NCBI GenBank assembly: GCA_964551305.1
Contig: CAZKBT010000065.1
Coordinates: 1 to 18,245, forward strand
Length of the DNA: 18,245 nucleotides
Direction: 5' to 3'
Origin: JBAZDC01 sp041654595
Lineage (GTDB): Bacteria > Pseudomonadota > Gammaproteobacteria > Burkholderiales > Burkholderiaceae_B
The translations under genes were made by a program, and so were the position numbers. Each line of letters opens with the position of its first letter. Positions within the stretch are counted from its first letter, which is position 1. Under the pieces are notes generated by a model that made no database searches, had not been told where the DNA came from, and was given only the letters and a program-made list of their open reading frames with translations. This document shows, piece by piece, positions 8,617 to 16,050 of the stretch.

Positions 8617-11600
8617 ATGACTGACGACGCACTTCTCCCGCCTCCATTCGTGCACTTGCGCGTCCACTCCGAGTTTTCGGTGGTGGACGGCATCGCGCGC
8701 ATTCCCGACCTGATCAAGACGGCCGCGGCCTCGGGCCAGCCCGCGATCGCGCTGACGGACCTGGGCAACCTTTTCGGGCTGATCAAGTTCTACCGCGCCG
8801 CGCGCAAGGCCGGCGTCAAGCCCATCGCGGGCGCCGACGTATGGCTGCAGAACGAATCCGACCGCGACAAGCCGCACCGCATTCTGCTGCTGGTCCGCGA
8901 TAACCAGGGTTATCTGGCGCTGTGCGACATCCTGACGCGCGCCTGGCTGGAAAACCAATACCGGGGCCGGGCCGAAGTCCAGCGCCAGTGGATAGAAGCA
9001 AGCCAGGGCCTGATCGTGCTGTCGGGCGGGCGAGCGGGCGACGTGGGCCAGTTGCTCGAAGCCGGCCGGGTGGAAGAGGCGCGCGCCGTCGCCGCCGGAT
9101 GGGGGCGGGCGTTTCCGGGAAGCTATTTCATCGAGCTGCAGCGCGCCGGCCACGACGGCGACGAAACCTATGTCCAGGCCGCGCTGCGCGTGGCCCGCGA
9201 TACCGGCTTGCCGGTCGCCGCCACCCATCCGGTGCAGTTCATCCAGCCCGGCGATTTTCGCGCCCACGAAGCGCGGGTCTGCATCGCCGAAGGCGAGCAG
9301 CTGGGCAATGCGCGTCGGGTGCGCCGCTTTACGCAGGACCAATACCTGCTGAACTCGCACGAAATGGCGCAGCGCTTCGCCGACATCCCGTCGGCGCTGG
9401 CCAATACGGTCGAGATCGCCAAGCGCTGCAACCTGACGCTGAACCTGGGCAAGCCGCGCCTGCCGGATTTTCCGACGCCCGACGGCGTGACGCTGGACGA
9501 CTACATGACCCGGCTGTCCCATGAAGGCCTGGCCAAGCGCATGGTCCAGCTGTTTCCGGACGAGGAGCGGCGCCGGGAGAATCATCCGAAATACCTCGAG
9601 CGCCTGGAGTGGGAATGCAAGACCATCACGTCGATGGGTTTTTCGGGCTACTTCCTGATCGTGGCCGACTTCATCAACTGGGGCAAGAACAACGGGGTCC
9701 CCGTCGGCCCCGGCCGGGGTTCGGGTGCGGGGTCGCTGGTCGCCTATTCGCTGGGGATCACGGACCTGGATCCCATCCGGTATGACTTGCTGTTCGAACG
9801 CTTCCTGAATCCCGAGCGGGTATCCATGCCCGACTTCGACATCGACTTCTGCCAGGACAACCGCGAGCGGGTCATCGACTACGTCAAGCAGAAGTACGGC
9901 AAGCAGGCGGTCAGCCAGATCGCGACGTTCGGCACCTTGGGCGCCAAGGCCGTGGTGCGCGACGTGGGGCGTGTCCTGGAGATGCCGTATTCCTTGTGCG
10001 ACGGCCTGTCCAAGCTGATCCCGTTCAATCCGGCGGATCCCTGGACCCTGAATCGCGCCCTGTCCGACGAACCCGCGTTCAAGGAGCGCTACGAGCAGGA
10101 AGAAGAAGTCCGCGCGCTGATCGATCTGGCGCGTCCGCTCGAAGGCCTGACGCGCAACATCGGCATGCACGCCGGCGGCGTGCTGATCGCGCCGGGCAAG
10201 CTGACCGATTTCTGCCCGCTCTATTGCCAGCCGGGCACGGACAGCAACGCCGTATCGCAATACGACAAAGACGACGTGGAAGCCGCCGGCCTGGTCAAGT
10301 TCGACTTCCTGGGCCTGCGCAACCTGACTATCCTGGATTGGGCGGTGCGCTACGTGCGCCAGTTCAATCCCTCGCGCGCCGACTTCGACGTCATGAGCCT
10401 GTCCCTCGACGATCCGGCGGTGTACCGCCTGCTCAGCGAAGGCAACACGACGGCGGTATTCCAGCTGGAATCGCGCGGCATGAAGGAATTGCTCAAAAGC
10501 CTGAAGCCCAGCACGTTCGAAGACGTGATCGCCGTGCTCGCGCTGTTTCGCCCGGGTCCGCTGGAATCGGGCATGGTCGTGGACTTCGTCAATCGCAAGC
10601 ACGGCCGCGCGGAAGTCGATTACTTCCATCCGACGCTCGAGCCGGTGCTCAGCAGCACCTACGGCGTGATCGTGTATCAGGAACAGGTGATGCTGATCTC
10701 CCAGATCGTGGGGGGGTATACATTGGGCGGCGCCGATCTGCTGCGCCGGGCGATGGGCAAGAAAAAGCCGGAGGAAATGGCGGCGCACCGCGTGATATTC
10801 GAAAAGGGCGCGGTGGAAAAAGGCTATGACGCCGCCCTGGCCGTCAGGCTGTTCGACCTGATGGAAATGTTCGCGGGCTACGGCTTCAACAAGTCCCACT
10901 CCGCGGCTTACGCGCTGATCGCCTATCAAACCGCGTGGCTCAAGGCGTATCATCCGGCCGAGTTCCTGGCCGCGACCCTGCTGTCGGACATGGACGACAC
11001 GGACAAGGTCCAGACCTTCTGGAAGGACGCGCTGGCCAACGGCGTGACGGTTCTGCCGCCGGACATCAATGCGTCCGCCTATCGCTTCGAGCCCGTGCAC
11101 GACGAGTACAGCGCGCAGGGCAAACCGCCGCGCACCATGCGCTACGGCCTGGGCGCCGTCAAGGGCACCGGGCAAAGCGCGGTCGAAGAGATCGTGCGGG
11201 TGCGGGAAGAGGGCGGGCCGTTCGCCAGCCTGTTCGATTTCTGCCGGCGGGTAAACAGGCATGCCGTCAATCGCCGCTCCATTGAAGCCTTGATCCGCGC
11301 CGGCGCCTTCGACGGCATCGAAGAGAACCGGGCGGCGCTGCTGGCCACGGTGGGCAACGCCATCGAGGCGGCCGAGCAGGCCGAGCGCAGCGCCAATCAG
11401 GTATCCCTGTTCGACGACAATAGCAACGACATCGTCGAGGGCGAGCTGGCCAAAGTGCCGCCATGGGATTTGCAGACCCGCTTGATGGAAGAAAAAGCGG
11501 CCCTGGGTTTTTACTTCAGCGGCCATCTGTTCGATGCATGGCGCGACGAGGTCCGCCGCTTCGCCCCGACCCCGCTGGCCAGGCTGGATCCGTCGCGCAG

Positions 11601-12111
11601 CCTGCAATGGTTCGCCGGCGCGCTGTCGTCGGTGCGGGTGAAGATGACCCGGCGCGGCAAGATGCTGTATGCCTTGCTGGACGACGGCTCCGCGCAGCTC
11701 GAGGTCGCCATTTTCAACGAGTTGTACGAACAGCATCGCCACCGCCTCAAGGAAGACAGCCTGATCATCATTCACGGCAAGGTCAGCCACGACGATTACT
11801 CGGGAGGCTTGCGCGTATCGGCCGAGTCGGTCTACGACTTGCAGCTGGTGCGCGAGGCCAGGGCGCGCTGCTTGCGCATCTCCCTGGCGCGCAACCCCGA
11901 TCCGCAGACGCTGCGCCAGGCTCTGCAGCCGTTCTGCGTCACGCCGACGTCCTCCAGTCCGGGCGTGCAGGTCGAGCTGCAGCTCGAGAACGCCGCGTAT
12001 CAATGCCGGGTTCGTCTCGGCGAAGCCTGGCGCGTGCACATGGTGGATGATTTGTTCGAACAGCTCCGCGCCAGGATGGCGCCCACCGATCTGGAGATCG
12101 TTTATTCATGA
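8617..12111 (+). CDS. dnaE: DNA polymerase III alpha subunit DnaE
   Basis: Catalytic subunit of the replicative DNA polymerase (1164 aa; E. coli 1160). The N-terminal PHP domain begins FVHLRVHSEFSVVDG; the metal site is degenerate as in E. coli (Arg15 in HLRVH, and ALTDLGN instead of TDHG), so proofreading should depend on a separate epsilon subunit. The polymerase core shows GPGRGSGAGSLVAY, the catalytic PDFDIDF motif (residues 405-411) and the third aspartate in KFDFLGL (Asp563). A beta-clamp-binding motif QVSLF lies at 928-932, followed by an OB fold and the tau-binding C-terminus. ATG 8617 is the only sensible start although no ribosome-binding site precedes it. Its stop overlaps the next gene's start by four bases (ATGA), tying it to the LPS genes. 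Confidence 0.97.
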   Translation: MTDDALLPPPFVHLRVHSEFSVVDGIARIPDLIKTAAASGQPAIALTDLGNLFGLIKFYRAARKAGVKPIAGADVWLQNESDRDKPHRILLLVRDNQGYLALCDILTRAWLENQYRGRAEVQRQWIEASQGLIVLSGGRAGDVGQLLEAGRVEEARAVAAGWGRAFPGSYFIELQRAGHDGDETYVQAALRVARDTGLPVAATHPVQFIQPGDFRAHEARVCIAEGEQLGNARRVRRFTQDQYLLNSHEMAQRFADIPSALANTVEIAKRCNLTLNLGKPRLPDFPTPDGVTLDDYMTRLSHEGLAKRMVQLFPDEERRRENHPKYLERLEWECKTITSMGFSGYFLIVADFINWGKNNGVPVGPGRGSGAGSLVAYSLGITDLDPIRYDLLFERFLNPERVSMPDFDIDFCQDNRERVIDYVKQKYGKQAVSQIATFGTLGAKAVVRDVGRVLEMPYSLCDGLSKLIPFNPADPWTLNRALSDEPAFKERYEQEEEVRALIDLARPLEGLTRNIGMHAGGVLIAPGKLTDFCPLYCQPGTDSNAVSQYDKDDVEAAGLVKFDFLGLRNLTILDWAVRYVRQFNPSRADFDVMSLSLDDPAVYRLLSEGNTTAVFQLESRGMKELLKSLKPSTFEDVIAVLALFRPGPLESGMVVDFVNRKHGRAEVDYFHPTLEPVLSSTYGVIVYQEQVMLISQIVGGYTLGGADLLRRAMGKKKPEEMAAHRVIFEKGAVEKGYDAALAVRLFDLMEMFAGYGFNKSHSAAYALIAYQTAWLKAYHPAEFLAATLLSDMDDTDKVQTFWKDALANGVTVLPPDINASAYRFEPVHDEYSAQGKPPRTMRYGLGAVKGTGQSAVEEIVRVREEGGPFASLFDFCRRVNRHAVNRRSIEALIRAGAFDGIEENRAALLATVGNAIEAAEQAERSANQVSLFDDNSNDIVEGELAKVPPWDLQTRLMEEKAALGFYFSGHLFDAWRDEVRRFAPTPLARLDPSRSLQWFAGALSSVRVKMTRRGKMLYALLDDGSAQLEVAIFNELYEQHRHRLKEDSLIIIHGKVSHDDYSGGLRVSAESVYDLQLVREARARCLRISLARNPDPQTLRQALQPFCVTPTSSSPGVQVELQLENAAYQCRVRLGEAWRVHMVDDLFEQLRARMAPTDLEIVYS

Positions 12112-13211
12112 TCACGCCTTTGCGCATCCTGCATTCCGAGGCGGCCACCAGTTTCGGCGGCCAGGAGCAATACATCTATCGCATGATGCTGGCCATGCGC
12201 GAACGCGGCCATCACCTCGAGGCGGCGTGCCAGCCCCACGCCGTGCTGACGCAGCGCCTGCGCGAACAGGGCTTCACCGTGCACACGACCTGCATGGACG
12301 GCCCGGTCAATTTCGTGCGCAGCGTCGCCATGCTGCAAGGCGTCATGCGGCGCGGGAGGTTCGACGTGGTCAATTCCCACAGCCGGCGCGACACCATCAT
12401 CGCCGCCTGCGCCGCGCGCCTGGCGGGCACGCCCCTGATCGTGCGCACGCGCCATCTGGCCAACAAGGTCGGCTCCCTGCTGAGCTATACCATCCTGCCG
12501 CATCGGGTCACCACGGCCAGCGATTTCGTGCGCAACGGGTTGATCGAACGCGGTGTCGAGCCCGGGCACGTGGCTACGGTGTATCCCGCGGTCTCCATGC
12601 CCGAGCTGCCCGAACAATCCACGCTGCGCGGCGAGCTGGGCCTGGCGCGGACCGATATCGTGGTCGGCTGCGTGGCCGTCATGCGGACCCAGAAAGGGCA
12701 TCGCGACCTGATCGACGCCATGGCGCCGCTGATACGCGAACGGCCCAATGTGCATCTGGTGTTCGCGGGCGGCGGTTCGCCGTTGTTCGAGGAGCTGGCC
12801 GCCTACGTCGCCGAGCGGCGCCTGGACAAGCGCGTGCACTTGCTGGGCAATCGCAGCGACATCCCCAATGTGCTGGCCGGTTTCGACATCTTCGCGCTGG
12901 CCACGCGCAAAGAGGCCTCGGGCACGGTGTTCGTCGAAGCGGGCGCGGCGGGCCTGCCGGTGGTCGGCACGGCGGTGGACGGCGTGCCCGAGATGATGCT
13001 GCCCGGCGTCAGCGGCCTGCTGGTCCCGCTGGACGACGGCCCCGCTTTGACGGCGGCCTTGCGCCGCCTGATCGACGATCCCGGGCTGCGGCGTAAAATG
13101 GGGCAGGCTGGCAAAGCGTATTGCCGGGCGGACGATCGTTTCACCACCAAAGCGCAGATCGCGCGCATCGAAGCCGCCTATGCCCGCTGGCTGAAGGAGC
13201 GACGCCCATGA
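12108..13211 (+). CDS. GT4-family glycosyltransferase, probable LPS core biosynthesis
   Basis: Predicted cytoplasmic GT-B glycosyltransferase (367 aa) of family GT4. The N-terminal half has the glycine-rich acceptor loop ATSFGGQEQYIYRM; the C-terminal nucleotide-sugar half has the EX7E motif (Glu269 and Glu277, in EASGTVFVEAGAAGLP) and VDGVPEMM. No signal peptide or membrane helix is seen. The ATG at 12108 lies within the dnaE stop (ATGA) and the gene ends in the same kind of overlap with the deacetylase, so all three are probably translated in series. The set GT4, deacetylase, WaaE-like GT2, GT4 has the same gene types as the four-gene B. pertussis LPS-core cluster (recalled as BP2328-BP2331). 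The sugar donor and linkage cannot be told from sequence. Confidence 0.88.
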   Translation: MITPLRILHSEAATSFGGQEQYIYRMMLAMRERGHHLEAACQPHAVLTQRLREQGFTVHTTCMDGPVNFVRSVAMLQGVMRRGRFDVVNSHSRRDTIIAACAARLAGTPLIVRTRHLANKVGSLLSYTILPHRVTTASDFVRNGLIERGVEPGHVATVYPAVSMPELPEQSTLRGELGLARTDIVVGCVAVMRTQKGHRDLIDAMAPLIRERPNVHLVFAGGGSPLFEELAAYVAERRLDKRVHLLGNRSDIPNVLAGFDIFALATRKEASGTVFVEAGAAGLPVVGTAVDGVPEMMLPGVSGLLVPLDDGPALTAALRRLIDDPGLRRKMGQAGKAYCRADDRFTTKAQIARIEAAYARWLKERRP

Positions 13212-14044
13212 GCGCCAATCGGACGGTTCCGGTACTGATGTACCATCATGTTTCGCCGGTGGACGGCATGATCAATTGCTCGCCGGCCAATTTCGAGGAT
13301 CAGTTGCAATGGCTGGCCCGCCACGGCTATCGCAGCCTGACCTGCGAGCAGTTCGCCGCGCACCTGTCGGGGCAGCCGGCCCCCGCCAAGTCCATCCTCA
13401 TCACCTTTGACGACGGCTACCTGGACAACTGGGTCTATGCCTATCCTCTACTGAAGAAATACGGCTTTCACGGCGTGGTGTTCCTGGTCACGTCCTGGAT
13501 AGGCGACGGTCCCGCGCGGCCCTGCCTGGGGAGCGGCGCGCTGCCTGAAACGCCCGATCATCGCGAATGCGAGCAGCGCATCGCCGACGGCCGCGCGGAC
13601 GACGTCATGCTGCGCTGGAGCGAGATCCTGGCCATGCGCGAGCAGGGCGTGATGGAATTTCACAGCCATACCCATACTCATACCCGCTGGGACTTGCTCG
13701 ACGAGGATAAAAACGCCAGGATGGCGCAAGAGCTCGTCCTGTCGCGCCAGACACTGCAAGAGCGGCTGGGCGAGGTCTCCGCGCATTTCTGCTGGCCCCA
13801 GGGCTACTTCGATCAGGATTACATCACGCTGGCCCAACAGGCCGGTTTCCGCTATCTGTACACCACCCAGGCATTCGGCCGGAATCGGCCGGGCGCCGAT
13901 CCCTCGCGCATCTACCGCTTCGCCGTCCGCAATACCACGGGCGGTTCCGTGGGGCGGCGCGTGATCGTCGCCGCCCATCCGCTCATCGGCCCCTTGTTCA
14001 ACAAATTCAAGCGCTGGAAACGCGGGCGCGGAGGCCGGGCATGA
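13208..14044 (+). CDS. CE4 polysaccharide deacetylase, probable LPS-core deacetylase
   Basis: Carbohydrate esterase 4 (NodB-fold) deacetylase (278 aa) with no signal peptide, so likely cytoplasmic; by context it removes an N-acetyl group from a hexosamine of the growing LPS core. Motif 1 TFDDGY holds Asp68 (base) and Asp69 (metal). Motif 2 is unusually histidine-rich, HSHTHTHT at 152-159; aligned to the normal SHTxxH, the metal ligands would be His154 and His158. Motif 3 is FCWPQG rather than the common FCYPYG. The ATG at 13208 is fixed by AAGGAG at 13194-13199 and by the ATGA overlap with the upstream gene; the frame before it is inside that gene. A B. pertussis deacetylase in the comparable cluster is needed for full-length core (known from literature; orthology here is inferred). 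Confidence 0.88.
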   Translation: MSANRTVPVLMYHHVSPVDGMINCSPANFEDQLQWLARHGYRSLTCEQFAAHLSGQPAPAKSILITFDDGYLDNWVYAYPLLKKYGFHGVVFLVTSWIGDGPARPCLGSGALPETPDHRECEQRIADGRADDVMLRWSEILAMREQGVMEFHSHTHTHTRWDLLDEDKNARMAQELVLSRQTLQERLGEVSAHFCWPQGYFDQDYITLAQQAGFRYLYTTQAFGRNRPGADPSRIYRFAVRNTTGGSVGRRVIVAAHPLIGPLFNKFKRWKRGRGGRA

Positions 14045-14811
14045 CGACGCTTTCGGTCATCATCATCACCAAGAACGAAGCCGCGCACATTGAGGCGTGC
14101 CTGGATTCCGTGGCGTTCGCCGACGAGATCATCGTGGTCGATTCGGGCAGCACCGACGCGACCTGCGAGCTGGCGAGAGGCAGGGGCGCCAAGGTGACCG
14201 TGACGAGCGATTGGCCCGGTTTCGGCCGGCAGAAGAACCGGGCCCTGGATTTGGCGACGAGCGACTGGGTCTTGTCCATCGATGCGGACGAGCGCGTCAC
14301 GCCCGAGCTGGCCGAAGCCATCGAGCGGGAATTGGCCGCCCCCCGAGCCAAGGCCTACAAGATCGCCCGCCTGTCCCGGTTCGCGGGGCGCTGGATACGC
14401 CATGGCGGCTGGTGGCCTGACTACGTGCTGCGCCTGTTCGAGCGGGGGCAGGGACGGTTCAAGGACGTGACCGTGCACGAAAGCGTGCTGACCGACCAGC
14501 CCGTCGCGGTTCTGGACGGGCATTTCCTGCATTATCCCTATGCCGACCTCGAGTCGATGATCGCCAAGATCAACCGCTATTCGACCGACGCCGCGGCCAT
14601 CCAACATGCAAAAGGGCGCAGGACGTCGATTGCCGGCGCGCTGGGGCGCGCTTTCTGGACCTTCGTCCGTATCTATGTCGTGCGGCGCGGCTTTCTGGAC
14701 GGCAAGCAGGGTTTGCTGCTGGCCGGCATGGCGGCGACCGGAAGCTTCTACCGTTACAGTAAACTCGCATTACTCAACCAGGAAAAGCGCGAAAAGCGAG
14801 CGTCGGCGTGA
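14041..14811 (+). CDS. GT2-family LPS core glycosyltransferase, WaaE/KdtX type
   Basis: Cytoplasmic GT-A glycosyltransferase (256 aa) of family GT2. It begins LSVIIITKNEAAHIEACLDSV and carries VVDSGSTD (Asp34) and the metal-binding DAD (81-83), followed by FAGRWIRHGGWWPDYVLRLF and a C-terminal FDGK/LDGKQG-type amphipathic region, all typical of WaaE/KdtX, which adds glucose to the inner-core heptose in enterobacteria. The donor and acceptor in this organism are inferred only. It overlaps the deacetylase stop by four bases (ATGA at 14041), the third such overlap in a row from dnaE. The next gene begins 33 bases later without overlap, so the tightly coupled block ends here. Confidence 0.9.
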   Translation: MTTLSVIIITKNEAAHIEACLDSVAFADEIIVVDSGSTDATCELARGRGAKVTVTSDWPGFGRQKNRALDLATSDWVLSIDADERVTPELAEAIERELAAPRAKAYKIARLSRFAGRWIRHGGWWPDYVLRLFERGQGRFKDVTVHESVLTDQPVAVLDGHFLHYPYADLESMIAKINRYSTDAAAIQHAKGRRTSIAGALGRAFWTFVRIYVVRRGFLDGKQGLLLAGMAATGSFYRYSKLALLNQEKREKRASA

Positions 14812-14844
14812 CGCCGCATTTTCGGGTTTCATATGCCAGGCGGC

Positions 14845-15954
14845 ATGAAAATACTATTGACCGACATACACCACGGCAACGGCGGCGGCCATGCCACTTA
14901 TATCTTGAGCCTGCTCAAAGGCTTGAGTTCCGATCACAGCCTGACCGTGTCGGCGCCGTGCTCCGGGCGCCTGTATCGGGCGGCATCCGCCGTGGGCCGC
15001 GCGCGCGTGTTGCCGGGATTGTTCACCAGCCGCCCTTGGCCGCTGGCCATGGAGGTCGCCGAGCTGCGCCGTTTCCTGCATCGCGAGCAGTTCGATCTGG
15101 TCCACGTCAACGGCTCGGCGGACCACCGCCACGTGATGTTGGCGCGCATGGGATTGCCCAGGCCGCCCAGAATCGTGTGGACCAAGCACAACGTGCATCC
15201 CGTCACCAGCCTGGGCCACCGTCTGCGCGCGCGGTTCGGCACCGACGCCGCGGTTGCCGTTAGTGCTTATGTGCAACAAATGCTCTCGCGCACGGACTAT
15301 ACGCTGCGTCCCATACACGTCGTGCGTAACGGCATCGACATCGATCATTTCAAGCCCTATGACGAGCAGCGGCGCTGGCGGGTGCGCCATGCCCTGTTGG
15401 GTCCCGTCGGCCGCGATGCGCTGGTGCTGGGCTCGACCGGCGGAACCGATCTCGACAAGGGTTGGCTGGATCTCGTGCGGGCGGTGGCGCAGCTAGGCGC
15501 CGAGGAGCAGCGCCGCATCCACATTATCGTGGCGGGCGACAAGCCCCGGCCTGAAGACTGCGGCCGGCTCATGCCCCAAGGGTTCAAGGCCAATCTGGTG
15601 TTTCCGGGCCTGCTCGACGATGTGCGCGACGTCCTGGGGGCCTCGGACGCGGGGTTCGTGCTGTCCCACAAAGAGGCCTTGTCCTATGCCTGCCGCGAAG
15701 CGATGGCGATGGGCCTGCCCGTCCTGGTGTCCGACGCGGGCGGCCTGCCCGAAAATCTCGAGCACGACGTTCACGGCTGGATCGTGCCCAAAAACAGCCC
15801 CCGCGACATCGTCGCCGTCGTTCGGCAAATGCTGCATGCGCCGATGCTGCTCAGGCAGCGCGGGCAGGCCGCCAGGCAGCGGGCCGGCAGTGAGTTCTGC
15901 ATCGTCCGATTCGCCGACAGGATGGAGCAGGTTTACCGCTCGGTCGTCCAATGA
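14845..15954 (+). CDS. GT4-family glycosyltransferase, probable LPS core biosynthesis
   Basis: Predicted GT-B glycosyltransferase (369 aa), family GT4, cytoplasmic. It opens MKILLTDIHHGNGGGHATYI, a glycine-rich N-terminal loop, has VSAYVQQML and VVRNGID at the domain junction, and the EX7E motif at Glu277/Glu285 (EALSYACREAMAMGLPVLVSD). Start choice: an in-frame ATG at 14833 adds MPGG; I prefer 14845 because MKIL is the usual family beginning, but neither has a strong ribosome-binding site (AGG at 14837-14839 is close to the second). It follows the GT2 gene after 33 bases and completes the three-transferase, one-deacetylase set. After its stop the next gene has its own promoter, so this is probably the last gene of the dnaE-led unit. 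Confidence 0.88.
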   Translation: MKILLTDIHHGNGGGHATYILSLLKGLSSDHSLTVSAPCSGRLYRAASAVGRARVLPGLFTSRPWPLAMEVAELRRFLHREQFDLVHVNGSADHRHVMLARMGLPRPPRIVWTKHNVHPVTSLGHRLRARFGTDAAVAVSAYVQQMLSRTDYTLRPIHVVRNGIDIDHFKPYDEQRRWRVRHALLGPVGRDALVLGSTGGTDLDKGWLDLVRAVAQLGAEEQRRIHIIVAGDKPRPEDCGRLMPQGFKANLVFPGLLDDVRDVLGASDAGFVLSHKEALSYACREAMAMGLPVLVSDAGGLPENLEHDVHGWIVPKNSPRDIVAVVRQMLHAPMLLRQRGQAARQRAGSEFCIVRFADRMEQVYRSVVQ

Positions 15955-15964
15955 TGCACACATT

Positions 15965-15993
15965 TAGACAGAAAATGTTTCTGTCGATACAAT
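15965..15993 (+). promoter_or_regulatory. Sigma70-type promoter of the O-antigen ligase-family gene
   Basis: TAGACA (15965-15970, 5 of 6 to TTGACA) and TACAAT (15988-15993, 5 of 6 to TATAAT) are spaced by exactly 17 bases; transcription would start near 16000, giving a leader of about 50 bases. It is the best-formed promoter in the window and marks a new transcription unit after the LPS-core genes. Confidence 0.7.
15967..15985. promoter_or_regulatory. Operator-like inverted repeat across the -35 and spacer
   Basis: GACAGAAA (15967-15974) and TTTCTGTC (15978-15985) form a perfect 8-bp dyad around ATG, lying over the end of the -35 box and most of the spacer of the promoter. That is where a repressor or dimeric regulator would bind. 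It lacks a following T-run, so a terminator for the upstream gene is less likely. No regulator is recognised. Confidence 0.5.
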
Positions 15994-16000
15994 TGCATAC

Positions 16001-16013
16001 CCCCATGATGGGG
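16001..16013. repeat. Short palindrome at the predicted transcription start
   Basis: CCCCATGATGGGG is a perfect 6-bp inverted repeat around a central G. It begins at the predicted first base of the ligase-gene transcript, so it could be a second operator half or an RNA structure at the 5' end. In RNA a stem of four CG pairs with loop AUGAU could form. Confidence 0.35.
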
Positions 16014-16050
16014 AAAGCACTCGCCTTCTTTCAGCAGTCACGGATGGGTT

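Noticed and set aside
6806..8647. Antisense open frame (613 codons) opposite the hrpA C-terminal half
   Set aside because: Same composition artefact: no motifs or ribosome-binding site, and the plus-strand HrpA protein is intact.
8389..12039. Very long antisense open frame (1216 codons) opposite dnaE
   Set aside because: Its codons mirror the GC-rich dnaE reading frame; the translation is rich in Gln/Arg/His/Ala with no recognisable domain, and dnaE has full family motifs. Stop codons are rare on the reverse strand of high-GC genes.
15967..15985. Inverted repeat as an intrinsic terminator of the preceding glycosyltransferase
   Set aside because: The stem is AT-rich and is not followed by a T-run; it coincides with a well-spaced -35/-10 pair, so an operator role is the better reading.
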